From: Hyphodiscus hymeniophilus
Taxonomy: Eukaryota > Ascomycota > Leotiomycetes > Helotiales > Hyphodiscaceae
Reading direction: 5' to 3'
DNA length: 64,000 nucleotides
Assembly (NCBI GenBank): GCA_016508695.1
Contig: VNKQ01000012.1
Span: 620,001-684,000 of the forward strand
Shown here piece by piece: positions 12,248 to 22,190 of this stretch (position 1 is the stretch's first letter; every line of letters starts with the position of its first letter). A program made the translations under genes and the position numbers. Under the pieces are notes generated by a model that saw only the letters and a program-made list of their open reading frames with translations, was not told the DNA's origin and searched no databases.

Positions 12248-12677
12248 GGCGGATAAAGTGGCATTAGAAAGTCGCCGCTGGATGAACTGCCTGGTGTTTG
12301 TAGATGAGGATTGTTTCCCCCGTTGAAGGTCACTTGAGGGCCACGTGAAATCGCAGGGCAACCTACGCTAAAACGGCCCACTATTCTTATTTGAGGAGGA
12401 GAAGAGCATGGAGTCATGAGCGTTAAACCACGAGTTTAGTAATGTCGAGCAACTTAATACTCTGCTTAGTCCCATCGAAGATATTAAAGCCATCCCGTCT
12501 GCAGAAATACTGCTCACTTTGCGTTTTCTCTCTCCCGGTCCTGGTGGTCTACTATTTGGAAAGGGGAAATCAAAAAGAAAATGTGAATATAATACTGACT
12601 ATTCTTATGTCCCAAGGGTACGGTATAAATGTAAATGTACATGCAGAAATGCCAAACCAAACTGGTATATACGTGTA
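12248..12677. other. intergenic
   Basis: The 5' flank of the MFS gene and 3' flank of the BCS1-like gene. No coding potential of its own is seen. Plus-strand open frames at 12442-13094 are antisense shadows of the Lys/Glu-rich tail of the BCS1-like gene. Confidence 0.5.
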
Positions 12678-14745
12678 TCAACCATCGGCTTTCACACCGT
12701 TGACCTCCGGCTTTTTATCTTTCTCTGCTCTTTCCTTCTCAGCAGTATCCCCCTCCTCCTTCTCCTTTTCCGCCCTCTCTTTCTCTTCCTTTTCAACCCT
12801 CGTTCTTTCCTCCAAGGCCTTCTTTTCCCTCTCTTTGATCTGCTCCGCTTTCCTAGTCACCACCCACTCGCCCGCCTCTCTAACAGCAATTTCCGGCTCC
12901 CGCTTGTGCTTCAAAAGATACCCCTGAATCTCAGCAGGACTGAACGTCATCGCTGGAATGATCTCCGCAAATCTCGCGCCAAGTTCGAAGACTTTTGCTT
13001 CCTCGGCGACCTTTCGCGCTTCGATGGCTGCTTCTTCTTTCTCCTTCTCCAGCTTTTGTTCCTCTTGAAGTTCGGAGGTCTGGCTATTGGCTAACTCAAG
13101 CTGCCTTGGTGAACGAATAATGACCCCGTTCTTCACGACCTTGGGTACGTCGCCCTCGAGGGTTGCGAAGATGCCGCGGAATATAGTGATGGTCATGTCG
13201 GTAGTCGCAAGGTCAAATTTTACGGTCATGTCCACTCGGCCTGGTCGTATCAATGCTGCGTCAAGCTTCTCAAGGTGGTTTGTAGTCATGATGAGTATGC
13301 GTCCCTAAGTTCGATATCATTTTTAGTATAATTAATTATTAAAATACATATTGATTTTTTAGTGCTTACCTCAGTTGCAGCCACGCCATCGATGATATTT
13401 AGGAGTGCCGAGAGAGAAATTCTTCCAGCGTTATTGGTGGGAGGGTTCGCGGGATTTGTGATAGTAGTTCCAGGAGCTTGAGGGACCTTTGGCTTAGCTT
13501 CCTCATCGTCTTGCGCAGGGACTCGTCGAGTGTGTGTCAAGCCAGCTGTATCGATATCTTCAAGAAGAACGACGCATTGCTTTGGCAGTTCTGAAAATAG
13601 AGTGCCCAGGTTCTCCTCATTCATGGCAAGCGAGTTGAGAGACACGATATAAATCTTCAATTTGAAGTACCCCGCAATAGCAAGACTTGTATAAGAGACC
13701 TCTTCCCAGTGCCTGCCGGCCCATAAAGAAGGTACCCTCTTCGGTAAGGAATTCCGCGGTTCGAGTACCTATTAAATTATTAATAAAATTAAAAACAAAT
13801 AAAGTATAGATAAATGGGGAATATATTTGCCCTTTTCCAGCATTTAGTTTGGTTTGTTACTTACCACCGTCTAGTGTATGGGTGCAAATAATCTCTCATA
13901 TCTTCCAACAGGCTTTTTTTGACAGTTTCATCTAGTACGACAGTTGAAAAGGGTCTGGAGACCCGCGAGACGCAGCGTGTCCACGCTGGCTCACTGGTCC
14001 CCGATTTCAGGCCACCACGATAGATGATCGTGCGATTCTCATCGTGCGAGAGGAACTGTTTCCGACATTCGTGAAGAAGTTCCTTCAAAACGGTTGGGTT
14101 GCGCCCGAAGCATTGCACGGAGATCTCTTCGCGTTCGCTGACAGGTCCCCAACCACTTTGCCGAGTGTCTTGGGATCGCTTGAATATGAGAAGGCGGCTC
14201 TTGTACCAGAAATAATGCGTCCCAAATGATGGTGTGAACTGGACCTTTTTCTCCTTCTTTCCCTTCCCGCCTGTCACGATAGCGTTACCTTCGGCATCCA
14301 GCTCAACGGTCCCCTCGTCTTTGTCGTCATCCGAGTCGTACTCCCTCCACAAGTACCACATCCTCGAATTGAGGTTAGTGTTCGCAACGAATCGACGAGA
14401 CTGTTTAGCGAACTGTTGGTTGGCAATCCAAGCCATCAGCATATTGTACATCTCGTCGTCGACTCTGATGTCGGCAGTCGACATGAGATGCTTGTCCGCG
14501 AATTCCCAGAACCAAGTATTGCAATATTGAGATGCGAAAACTAGGAGGCCGATAACAAGCATCAGGGGAATATAAACCGTTACATCGACTTTTGAGTATC
14601 GATAAACGGCGGACGAGAACAGTGAGAAGCCCGGAAATAAGACATCGAGGAGTGCGGTTTGAGGATTCACACCCGATGCAATGGGAAAGTCGGTATTGGA
14701 AGCCATATGGCCTGGCGAAATGTAATCGTGACAAGTCTGATTCAT
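12678..14745 (-). pseudogene. BCS1-like AAA ATPase, frame broken at Walker A
   Basis: A gene of the BCS1-like AAA family; the archetype Bcs1 is an inner-mitochondrial-membrane chaperone for the Rieske Fe-S protein, and filamentous fungi carry many paralogs. Exons are 14745-13865, 13768-13370 and 13304-12678. Exon 1 has one TM segment (VYIPLMLVIGLLVFASQYCN) and a BCS1 N-terminal domain; exon 2 holds RRGYLLYGPAGTGK, Walker B VVLLEDID and LSALLNIIDGVAATE; exon 3 starts GRILIMTTNHLEKLDAALIR and has a charged KEREKKALEERTRVEKEEKE-type tail. The frame fails inside exon 2, just after GTGK at about 13700: exon 2 has 399 nt where the flanking phases need one nt more or two fewer. The only GT..AG pair restoring the frame would be a 14-nt intron, too short for splicing. 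Either the gene is dead or this is a sequence error; all other splice sites are intact. Confidence 0.75.
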
Positions 14746-16737
14746 GATCCAGGAAAAAATAAAAAGATATAGGCCAGAAAGAATATTTTATTTGCAGCTT
14801 GATAGGTGAAATGCGAGGCAGACCCAAGAAGCGGTTTGACGGGAAGAAGCCTTTAACTGAAGGACTTCAGAGCGAAATCTATAAAAAAAAGGTTGAGAAT
14901 GTGCATGAGACACTTCTCATATATGTTAATGGTTAGGCAATCGGCATCCAGTAAATAGCAAGAGCGAACCACGATAGGCGCCTCGTACCGATTGACTCAC
15001 AAGACCAACACCCGCAATAAGCGGCATTCAGGTTTTCAAGGTCGACTCCACTGTACACAGCTGCTGACGGGCATTAACGAACCGTTACTGTAGCACTCCA
15101 GTACTAATACCAGTATGCGGACCTGCATGTTGGATGGGAATCCGCCACTGCTGGCTGTAAGGCTGAGGCTGAGGCTGTGGCTGCTGCCTTGCCGATGACC
15201 TTGACTACCTGAGGTGGTGAGTCTTCATCACCGAGTAGGATTACTGTATTGGTCCTGGCGATATTAGAGGGTGCGCACTGCGCCTGGGAGGAGGCGAAGT
15301 CCCCTGCACCAGCTGTACTGTACTTGGTATTCTAGCGCTCAGTATGCTGGCCGAAACGTCACAACGGTCTGGACCATCCATCTCTTTCGTTTCGCTGGAT
15401 GCTCCCCGAATGACGACCGGCCGCAGTATCTTGACAAATGAGCGTTGGCCCTCGGATCTGGTGCGTCGACCAGCATCAGCCTTTCTTCTCCCGCATGTAC
15501 AAGAACATGTCGTTGGGGAGGCGGAAATGTGTAGGATGTGCCAATATTCGGGTAAGCCGAGGTGAAGCGACGGTGAAACGACGGGACTTCCATCACGGCG
15601 GTGTGGGACATTACAGTAGTACAGCCTCTCTTTCGCCAGACTTCAATGTTTACAATCTTCCAATACAACCCAAAACCAAAAAACTGAGTGAAAATCTATA
15701 TCTTCGCCATAGTATACTCTATACTCACAATGTAAACTTTTGGTATTTGGAACCTGTCGTTGGAGCACAGACTTCTATCAATAATTTCAGGTGCCCCATA
15801 AACACATAACAGTACGGCACTACCATATTCCATCACTGTCTATGACATTTAATCCGCCTCCGACAAAACTCAGGACCTAGTGGTTCCCTTCATGAATATT
15901 TTCTGGGATACTGCACGGAGTCGATTTCAATCGTAACGCGTGAGGCGAGTAATGGCTGCGTAGTCCGTAGATCAGCTCACAGCATACGATGGGTCAAACG
16001 AATTTCTCAGTCGTCGAGAGCTTCACAGATGACGGGATTTCGATCGTAGTCTTTCATTCCGTTTTGCTAGCACAAAATACTAAACAAGTATTGATGAATT
16101 GTGTATCCAAGCACCTGCCCGGCCATCTGTGTTACCAATACCGCTTTAGGATGGAACTAAAGTTGATGGACGAAAGCCAGCGGGATACCCCGTCGATGTG
16201 CACTTACTTCCACACCACTCTTACACCTGTACTCGTACCTGATCTATGTACTAATTAGAGCTCGTAGAAAGTCCAAACCGTCTCTAGAGAAAACCATCGC
16301 TTCCATTATGGATCCTTCTCCTTATTAATCGCCGACTAGCGTTTGCACCCTCATCCTATTGTCTTCTTTAGAAAATCCACCTGAAAAGCTCTCAAGCTGT
16401 CCCAATCCGTAATCGCATGACTTCGCGCCATTTTCGCGTTGACTCACGTATGCCCCCCTTTTCAATTAGCCCCTCCTATCACACTGAGACAGCCCGCACG
16501 TCAATCTTCACAGGCTTATTTGCGAGTCTTTGATTGAATGCCACATAGCAAGGCGCCGGATTTGTTCAGGCGTCTCGAATGGTGTTTGGGATGATGAGAG
16601 TAATAAGACGGGATGTCTTTCTATGTGGTTACTACTATTATATATTCACTGGCACATCCACATGTGCATTCAATCAATCTCGGCGCTCTTTCTCACACTG
16701 AGGAATACATTCCTTTCATCCAAGGAAACCAAAGACC
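14746..16737. other. intergenic, ~2 kb, no supported gene
   Basis: I see no gene. A short run of GCTGAG-type hexamers occurs near 15160-15180. Overlapping open frames at 15339-15809 and 15989-16258 lack domains and plausible splice sites. The last ~100 bp is the promoter side of the VOC gene. Confidence 0.5.
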
Positions 16738-17458
16738 ATGTCTCAATCCACAGAAAGCCAAACTTGGACTCCACCACCCGTTGGTAGTCCATGCTGGGTC
16801 GAAATCCCCGCTACTGATGTCCCAGCTTGCAAGGTCGTCCTCCGCTCCCTTCTCTCTCTTTCCTCTCGTCCGATTTGCCCTTATTCTAATGACTACCTTC
16901 CCAAATGGTTGATCAAGATAAATGCTCATATGCCCGCTTAAAACAGAAATTCTACAGCGCCCTCTTCCCATCCTGGCAATTCAAACCCTCAACAGCAGAA
17001 TACCCCGACGAGAGAATCGCCATGTTCAGCTTCGCCGGGAAATCTGGTGCGTTTGAGATACTCTTCTGACAAATTGGATACATCACTAATTGAAAAGGGC
17101 TGGGCGGTGGCATCGTCCGAAGTCCACCAGAAGCCAAGGCGAATGCGGAGATGAAGATTGGCATTGGAATGACTTTCATGCTCTTTGTGGACAGTATCGA
17201 TTCTGTAAGTTACTGATTTTCTGTTAGACTTCTGCATTTGATATCTATGTTGGGGGTGGGGTTGATATGGACCCTGTTTGTTTGGAGTTGGCAGGAGCTG
17301 ATGATATATGGTAGACGAGAGAACTTGTTGAGAAGTTGGGGGGTAAAAGCATCAGTGCGAAAGAAAAGGAGGGTGACAGTGGTTGGTATATGTACTTCCT
17401 TGATATGGAGGGAAATAAGTTTGGTCTTTACGAATTGGCGAGACAGAGGGAGCCTTGA
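16738..17458 (+). CDS. VOC (glyoxalase/bleomycin-resistance fold) protein
   Basis: A small single-domain protein of the vicinal-oxygen-chelate superfamily, 148 residues in four exons: 16738-16833, 16947-17046, 17098-17204 and 17315-17458. It reads WVEIPATDVPACK then KFYSALFPSW across intron 1, GLGGGIVR at the start of exon 3, and WYMYFLDMEGNKFGLYE near the end. Glu in VEIPATD and Glu in GLYELA lie at positions commonly used as metal ligands in this fold. Family members include glyoxalases, dioxygenases and resistance proteins; the reaction here cannot be assigned. The intron 1 donor (GTCGTC) is weak, but the reading frame and fold support the junction. It is convergent with the AlaX gene, with 234 bp between stop codons. 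Confidence 0.8.
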
Positions 17459-17692
17459 TTTCATTGGAGTCCCGCATGTTTGAAGGTTGATAACGTGCCC
17501 GTATTGAACTGAACACTAGTTTTATGCCGTGGAGCTTGAACAATGAAGTGAGATGGACTTTCTCGACGACTTTGAAGAATCCTCGGTATGGTGAGACTCC
17601 TTTGATGGCGATCCTTCTCAGCTCTATTCATTTCTATTCTATGCCTACCTAACCTGCATCAACGCCACCCCACCTCACCATCACCAATCTTC

Positions 17693-18523
17693 CTAAGACA
17701 CCTTATACGAAACTCTGCTGACACCCTTACTCCTCGCAATCTTCCTAACCTCAATCTTGCCCACCAGCCCACAGTGCTCAACATGCGTCCCACCACAAGG
17801 ATAAGCTCCCAGCCCCTCCATCTCCACCACCCTACCGAGTTCCTCTCCATCCGGTATCTCAAAGCCCTCCGTGACACCCGTACAATCCTTCAGAAGCCTC
17901 TCCATCGGCCACCAGTGAATCAACACCTTACTCGCGCGCTTCACAAACTCATCTGTCTTCGCTTGAATGGCATCTTTGTGCTTGCCCTCAATAACGCCGC
18001 CGAATTCCACGGCTGCCGAATCAGGATAATGCGAAGCTTTGGACTCAATCAGCGCAGGGAGGACACCTTCACGGGAGAGAGCGTTGATTGCAAGACCGAG
18101 GATGTGTCCAGCTGTGTGCAGGCGGGAGAACAAGTCACGTTTTTCGGCGTCGATAGTTTGTTGGACCTCATTCCCGACTTGGAACACCGACGACCCAGCA
18201 CCTGCATTTGGCTTGAAGCGTCCGAAATGGAGAATCGCTCCTCCTGTAGCGGGATGTCGGACCGAACTGACCTCGAATACGGGCGCAGATTCGGTCTCGG
18301 AGGAGGCTGGCTCTATCGTCCCTATATCAGAAGGTTGACCCCCACCTTGGACGTAAAATATCGTCTCATCGGTGATCAGGGCATAGTCCTCTTCTGAGGG
18401 ATTCTTGAGCAGAGATTGATCGGCTTCGGGTAGTGTCGAGACGGGGCTGATGGAGAGGACTTTGCTGAGATACTTTCGCAGCTCGCCGTGCTGCTGATAG
18501 ACTAGTTTCGTTCGTGCTGCCAT
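17693..18523 (-). CDS. AlaX-type alanyl-tRNA editing protein
   Basis: A free-standing trans-editing hydrolase related to the editing domain of alanyl-tRNA synthetase; such proteins remove mischarged Ser or Gly from tRNA-Ala. Single exon, 276 residues, ATG at 18523. The zinc-site motifs are visible: HTAGH near residue 136 and CGGTHVEHCG near residue 248. The N-terminal FYVQGGGQPSDIGTI block is the conserved loop of the class. The length suits an AlaX form with the N-terminal barrel and no synthetase domain. Transcription runs towards the VOC gene. The 5' side borders the repeat island starting ~150 bp upstream. Confidence 0.88.
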   Translation of the reverse strand: MAARTKLVYQQHGELRKYLSKVLSISPVSTLPEADQSLLKNPSEEDYALITDETIFYVQGGGQPSDIGTIEPASSETESAPVFEVSSVRHPATGGAILHFGRFKPNAGAGSSVFQVGNEVQQTIDAEKRDLFSRLHTAGHILGLAINALSREGVLPALIESKASHYPDSAAVEFGGVIEGKHKDAIQAKTDEFVKRASKVLIHWWPMERLLKDCTGVTEGFEIPDGEELGRVVEMEGLGAYPCGGTHVEHCGLVGKIEVRKIARSKGVSRVSYKVS

Positions 18524-18680
18524 TTTCTCTTCAATCAGCGGCGATGTTCTAGAGTTTCAAAATTTGGTCACGAATATAGATCTCTTCCAGGAAACATTGA
18601 GAAAGGTTGACCAGGATTAAATCGTTGACGATGGTGAAGGTTTCCGAGTATTCCAAATGACATTAGTGCTCTAGTATTTG

Positions 18681-18948
18681 ATGCGCCCTTCCAGAGACTG
18701 CAGTCCCCAAGCCCCAATTGCCCCACCAAGCCAGCATCTCTCGAGCCCCTCTACCCCTGTAGCATGACGCCACCCAACTCCATTGCGTTCACGTTGACTC
18801 TCGATCATCTAATTGATTGAAATATATTTTTATTGATAAATGTTTTCCCAGTCTAGGAGGCAAAGCTACGTCCCAATAAAAGCTTCTCGGTCCGGACATG
18901 TCACCTCCCTCTGGATGGATGAGGTGTAGATAGTCTGAGCGTTGTCGA
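18681..18948. repeat. dispersed ~260-bp repeat, copy 1
   Basis: This segment is similar along its length to 20441-20697, in the same orientation. Shared blocks include ATGCGCCCTTC at the left edge, CTCGAGCCCCT, TTCACxTTGAC, CCCAGTCT and GATGAGGTGTAGATA near the right edge. Most differences are transitions, with copy 2 richer in A and T. Neither copy encodes anything recognisable. It could be a solo LTR or a non-autonomous element; borders were judged by eye. Confidence 0.7.
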
Positions 18949-18975
18949 AATTTGAGCGCGAGCTGCCATTTAAAT

Positions 18976-19200
18976 ATCAACTATCCTGATGTCGACTATC
19001 CTAATATCGATTATCCTAATGTCGACTATCCTAATATCGACTATCCTAATATCGACTATCCTAATGTCGACCATCCTAATGTCGACCATCCTAATGTCGA
19101 CCATCCTAATGTCGACCATCCTAATGTCGACCATCCTAATGTCGACCATCCTAATGTCGACCATCCTAATGTCGACCATCCTAATATCGGCCATCCTGAA
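18976..19200. repeat. 15-bp minisatellite, 15 units
   Basis: Fifteen head-to-tail units of RTCGACYATCCTAAT fill exactly 225 bp. Central units 7-14 are identical (GTCGACCATCCTAAT). The six left-hand units carry TAT instead of CAT and mix A/G at the first base, and the two end units are diverged. The unit is a multiple of three, so the array is open in several frames on both strands (for example DHPNV repeats), but no gene context supports translation. Confidence 0.95.
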
Positions 19201-19449
19201 CAAAGTTTACTCACTCTCTTAAAGCTATCATCCCCGCTCTCTAAGACATCCATTGCATAAATTAGCCAACAACTCTCCAGCCATTCCCAATGCATACTGC
19301 CAGCCCTCCGATTAACACAACACTCTTGGCTTGAAGCCATCATACTGTGATTCATACAGCCAGAAGACTTCGGTCGCCCTCCTGCTGCCCTAGAAGCTAC
19401 AGCTTCTAACTTCCCCTCTCCCTTTCTTCAAATAAGTCTCAACCTCTCC

Positions 19450-20212
19450 GGATGCGCTATATGATATGTTGGGGCCAATACCATCCGCAACTACATCCTT
19501 CACCCTCCTCATGCCATTTCGAAATGTCTCTCCTACTTCGAGTTTGGGCGAAACCCTTCCCTTCTAAACCATTTTCGCAATAACAGTCACCAAATTCTAC
19601 CCGAAAGAATTTCATCCATGGGCAGACTCTTGGGCCGTCTGTCTAGTAAAAGAAGGCGCCAGCTGGTGGTTGAATGGATTCTCTTCTTTATCAAACCATC
19701 GACTTAATTGCCACTGCTTTGCGTCGGGCCTCCAATATGAGGACATGGTGTGAAATGCCAGCACGTTAGTTAGTATGTGCGTGTGTGGCGGGAGTATATG
19801 CTCTCTTCCCTGGATGCTGATGCGTTGGAATGAATCCGCGGTGTACCTTGGAATGTGTAGCGATGGGCCATAAAGACGAAGGGTTTCATACTGCAGCGAT
19901 TGATATCTGTACCTAGAGAAAGATTGACGTTGAGTAAAAAGACAGGCTTACCATGATTGCAAGGCACCTTTGAATATCGGAAACGGTTCCTCATAACTCC
20001 ATGTCTCGACATGCTCTTCCTCGCCAAACTCGACGTCTATCACTTCATGCAACTAATCTTACAGGTAGGCGTCTGCTGACAACAGAACAAGCGTATATGC
20101 CAAGGTGTTCGCAATCGCAACTTGGGCCCCAATGTTGAGAGCAAAAAGGTTTCCAATGATATCCTCATCGTCCGAATTGCATTCTGTGGTTAATAAGAAC
20201 GTGTCAAGCAGT
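19450..20212 (-). pseudogene. decayed, truncated cytochrome P450
   Basis: The C-terminal half of a fungal cytochrome P450, on the minus strand, with several stops and frame breaks. In order from 20212: I-helix region IIGNLFALN..ANTLAYTLVLL, then TWSYEEPFPIFKGAL, then after an apparent intron ETLRLYGPSLHIPRYT (the K-helix ExxR), then ILPPHTHILTNVLAFHT and SYWRPDAKQW, the heme-loop DGPRVCPWMKF with its Cys near 19605-19640, and VIAKMV.KGRVSPKLE. The normal AGxDTT of the I-helix is lost. The codons at 20053-20061 read TAA GAT TAG where relatives have Q-D-W, as expected if CAG and TGG mutated by C-to-T and G-to-A. The N-terminal half is absent: homology stops at 20213, where a different sequence begins. 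Confidence 0.8.
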
Positions 20213-20437
20213 GCAGGAAAAAAGATTTGGAATAAGATCGAAAATTCCTCGTCAGTCACTTTGACTAGACGGACATGTGGACAAATCTATTAGCCTATTT
20301 CTACTAATTACGAAAACAAGCCTAAACTCTTAATTAACGTACTCTCCCCCTATCCAATACTCTATTGTTAATCACTTGTGGTCGGGAATCCCATTGGGAC
20401 CTTGAAAGAATTAAGCCATTAGAACGCCGTAAGTGTA
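20213..20437. repeat. duplicated segment, RIP-mutated copy (includes carrier gene 3' end)
   Basis: This matches 20970-21205 in the same orientation. It contains a degraded copy of the last ~26 codons and 3' flank of the phosphate carrier gene (shared TGTGGTCGGGAATCCCAT, ACCTTGAAAGAAT and GAACGCCGTAAGTG). Most differences are transitions and most give this copy T or A where the other has C or G, which points to repeat-induced point mutation here. It abuts the P450 relic on the left and repeat copy 2 on the right. Confidence 0.85.
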
Positions 20438-20440
20438 CCT

Positions 20441-20697
20441 ATGCGCCCTTCTAGCGACGTAGAGTCCTAATCACCCCACTACAGTAAGCCAGCGCTACTC
20501 GAGCCCCTGTAATATAATGCCGCCGAACTTTATTACGTTCACATTGACTTTTGATGTTCTAATCGATTAAATATACTATTATAATAAATATTCTCCCAGT
20601 CTGAGAGGCCATATATATTCCCACAATCTTCTATCCGAACTTGCCACTCCCTCTGAATAGATGAGGTGTAGATAATCCGAGGTGCGACATTTCTGTT
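20441..20697. repeat. dispersed ~260-bp repeat, copy 2
   Basis: The diverged, more AT-rich partner of 18681-18948. It begins immediately after the duplicated carrier fragment. Examples of the bias are TATTACGTTCACATTGAC here against CATTGCGTTCACGTTGAC in copy 1. Confidence 0.7.
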
Positions 20698-20817
20698 GGT
20701 ACTAGACATTAAGTCTGAGCCTTTAGCCGAAATCATCAAAATCAGGGATTAAGTTACTACCACAATTAATATTATTTTAAAACAACCACGCAATATAATA
20801 TAATTCTGAGACGACTA

Positions 20818-20869
20818 AATTGAAGATAATATCCCCTCCCCCTAAAACTTACAAACTGGATCTTCAATT
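20818..20869. repeat. 10-bp inverted repeat beside transposase tail
   Basis: AATTGAAGAT at 20818-20827 is the exact reverse complement of ATCTTCAATT at 20860-20869. The pair lies just downstream of the transposase stop codon within AT-rich DNA. It may be part of a transposon terminal repeat; no partner for a full element was found. Confidence 0.6.
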
Positions 20870-20876
20870 AAGCCGC

Positions 20877-20969
20877 TCAATACTTCGCATGCCACCCCTT
20901 TGCCGCAATAATTGCCTTGATTCGGCGTGGCATACTCTTTACCAACGACTCAAATAAAGACAGGAAGAG
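20877..20969 (-). mobile_element. Tc1/mariner-type transposase, C-terminal remnant
   Basis: The minus-strand frame ends SLVKSMPRRIKAIIAAKGW followed by HAKY and a stop. This resembles the characteristic C-terminus of Tc1-like transposases (LVESMPRR.. then KGG/KGW..KY). Only about 25-30 codons remain: upstream, the frame runs into the duplicated carrier-flank segment at ~20970, which is unrelated to a transposase. No catalytic DDE residues are present, so it cannot be active. Confidence 0.7.
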
Positions 20970-21205
20970 CATTCCATGAAAAAGGATTCGGAATAAGATC
21001 CAGAATTCCTCGTCAGTCACTTTGATTGGACGGACATGCGGACAAATCTCCATTGGCCTGTTTCTATTGACTACCAAAACCCGCCTAAACTCCTGATCAA
21101 CGCACTCTCCCCCTACCCAATACTCCATTAATGACCACCTGTGGTCGGGAATCCCATAGCGACCTTGAAAGAATCATATATGAGCCATTGGAACGCCGTA
21201 AGTGT
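20970..21205. repeat. duplicated segment, native copy at the carrier gene 3' end
   Basis: The partner of 20213-20437. Here the sequence continues uninterrupted into the intact phosphate carrier gene, so this is taken as the source copy. It overlaps the last ~78 bp of the coding region and ~158 bp of downstream DNA, and is richer in C and G than the other copy. Confidence 0.85.
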
Positions 21206-22190
21206 TCCCAGCATTACGATGCGAATAGGGAGCCCACTCCACAAGCCTGGGAATCCAATATTGCTATAGATCCTTCCAATCGCCTTGCCAGCACCCTCAC
21301 CCGCCTTCCTGTCAGAGTTCAGCTTAGACACCATGACATCTGCTGGATGCGAGATGACGGCACATGCAATACCAGCAATGTAACCAGCGAGGAAGGAAAC
21401 CCCGGTTTGTTGGAGGCCGTTGTAGGAGGATTTGGGCTTTCCAAGATATTGGTATATTTTGTCGACCGTGGTTTCGAAGGTGGCAAATTTACACATCGTG
21501 TAGGGGATTTGACGCGCCCACAGGGGGTAAAGACCCTTATATAGCCTGCGACTTTTAGCATTTCTCCAATGGCGATTCCCAAGACATGCGGAGAGACCTA
21601 GAACTTACCCTCCGATACCCTCGGTAGCAACAACCTTCCTCATACCCTCCCTCAGAGTGCTCGCAAACGGCGGCAGCGTAGTCTGCATTCTAACCTTGAT
21701 AGCCTCAAATGGACAAAGCGCAATGTCCGCCAAAAACTCCGCAGTGGCAGATGCTCCCAAGAAGATCACAGTCTTATTGGCATTCGGGAACATCTTCTCG
21801 CCATACGTATACTTGAAGACTTCATAGAATCCATACTTTCCACCTCCCTGAGCGCAGTAACCGACGAATGTGGGAGACCAGCCGAAGAAGACGCCGCGCA
21901 CGCCTTCAGCACGGTAGATCTTGGACCAGCCGTCGATATTGGACTTATAGAGCTTGTTGTCGACTTGCCGGCGGGTTTTTACGAGATCGAGGGGGGTGAC
22001 GGCTGTGTGGGTAGGTCCACATGCTGGGTCGGTGTGTTAGTTTTCGTAGCTTTCTGGGTTCTTTATTAAGAGGAAGAGGGGTTGGGAGTAACTTACCAAT
22101 GATTCCTCCTAAACCACAGGCTGCAAAGTATTTCCCGCTATACAGCTCGATCTTGGGTTTAGAGGAGAAGGCATTCTCAATTGTTGACAT
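21128..22190 (-). CDS. mitochondrial phosphate carrier (Mir1-like)
   Basis: A mitochondrial carrier family protein that imports phosphate into the matrix for ATP synthesis. Exons 22190-22097, 22023-21609 and 21545-21128 give 308 residues, the normal length. The three carrier signatures are PLDLVKTRRQ in exon 2, PFEAIKVRMQ in exon 2 and PADVMVSKLN in exon 3, one per repeat, with GGGKYGFYEVFKY and LYPLWARQIPYTMCKFATFE typical of phosphate carriers. Introns of 73 and 63 bp have clean GTAAGT donors. The coding region is intact even though its 3' end was duplicated into the adjacent repeat island. Confidence 0.93.

Noticed and set aside
10598..12361. Upstream start of the MFS transporter at 12361
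   Set aside because: The codon there is TTG; the first ATG in frame is at 12247 and gives a normal N-terminal tail.
12519..13094. Plus-strand open frame of 191 codons, Leu/Phe-rich
   Set aside because: It is the reverse complement of the Glu/Lys-rich tail of the BCS1-like gene; such low-complexity tails create long antisense frames.
13692..13712. 14-nt GT..AG intron that would repair the BCS1-like gene
   Set aside because: Far below the smallest spliceosomal introns known in fungi; a frame lesion or sequence error is more likely.
18952..19260. Plus-strand pentapeptide-repeat protein and its minus-strand counterparts
   Set aside because: All arise from the 15-bp minisatellite, whose unit length keeps several frames open; no promoter, introns or homologous context supports a gene.
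10598..20212. A secondary-metabolite cluster formed by MFS, P450 and other genes
   Set aside because: No backbone synthase or pathway regulator is present, and the P450 is a relic; the intervening genes are unrelated housekeeping functions.
20059..20259. Apparent 66-codon minus-strand protein
   Set aside because: It is chimeric: its first part is the duplicated carrier-gene flank and the rest is the P450 I-helix relic, ending at a RIP-like stop.
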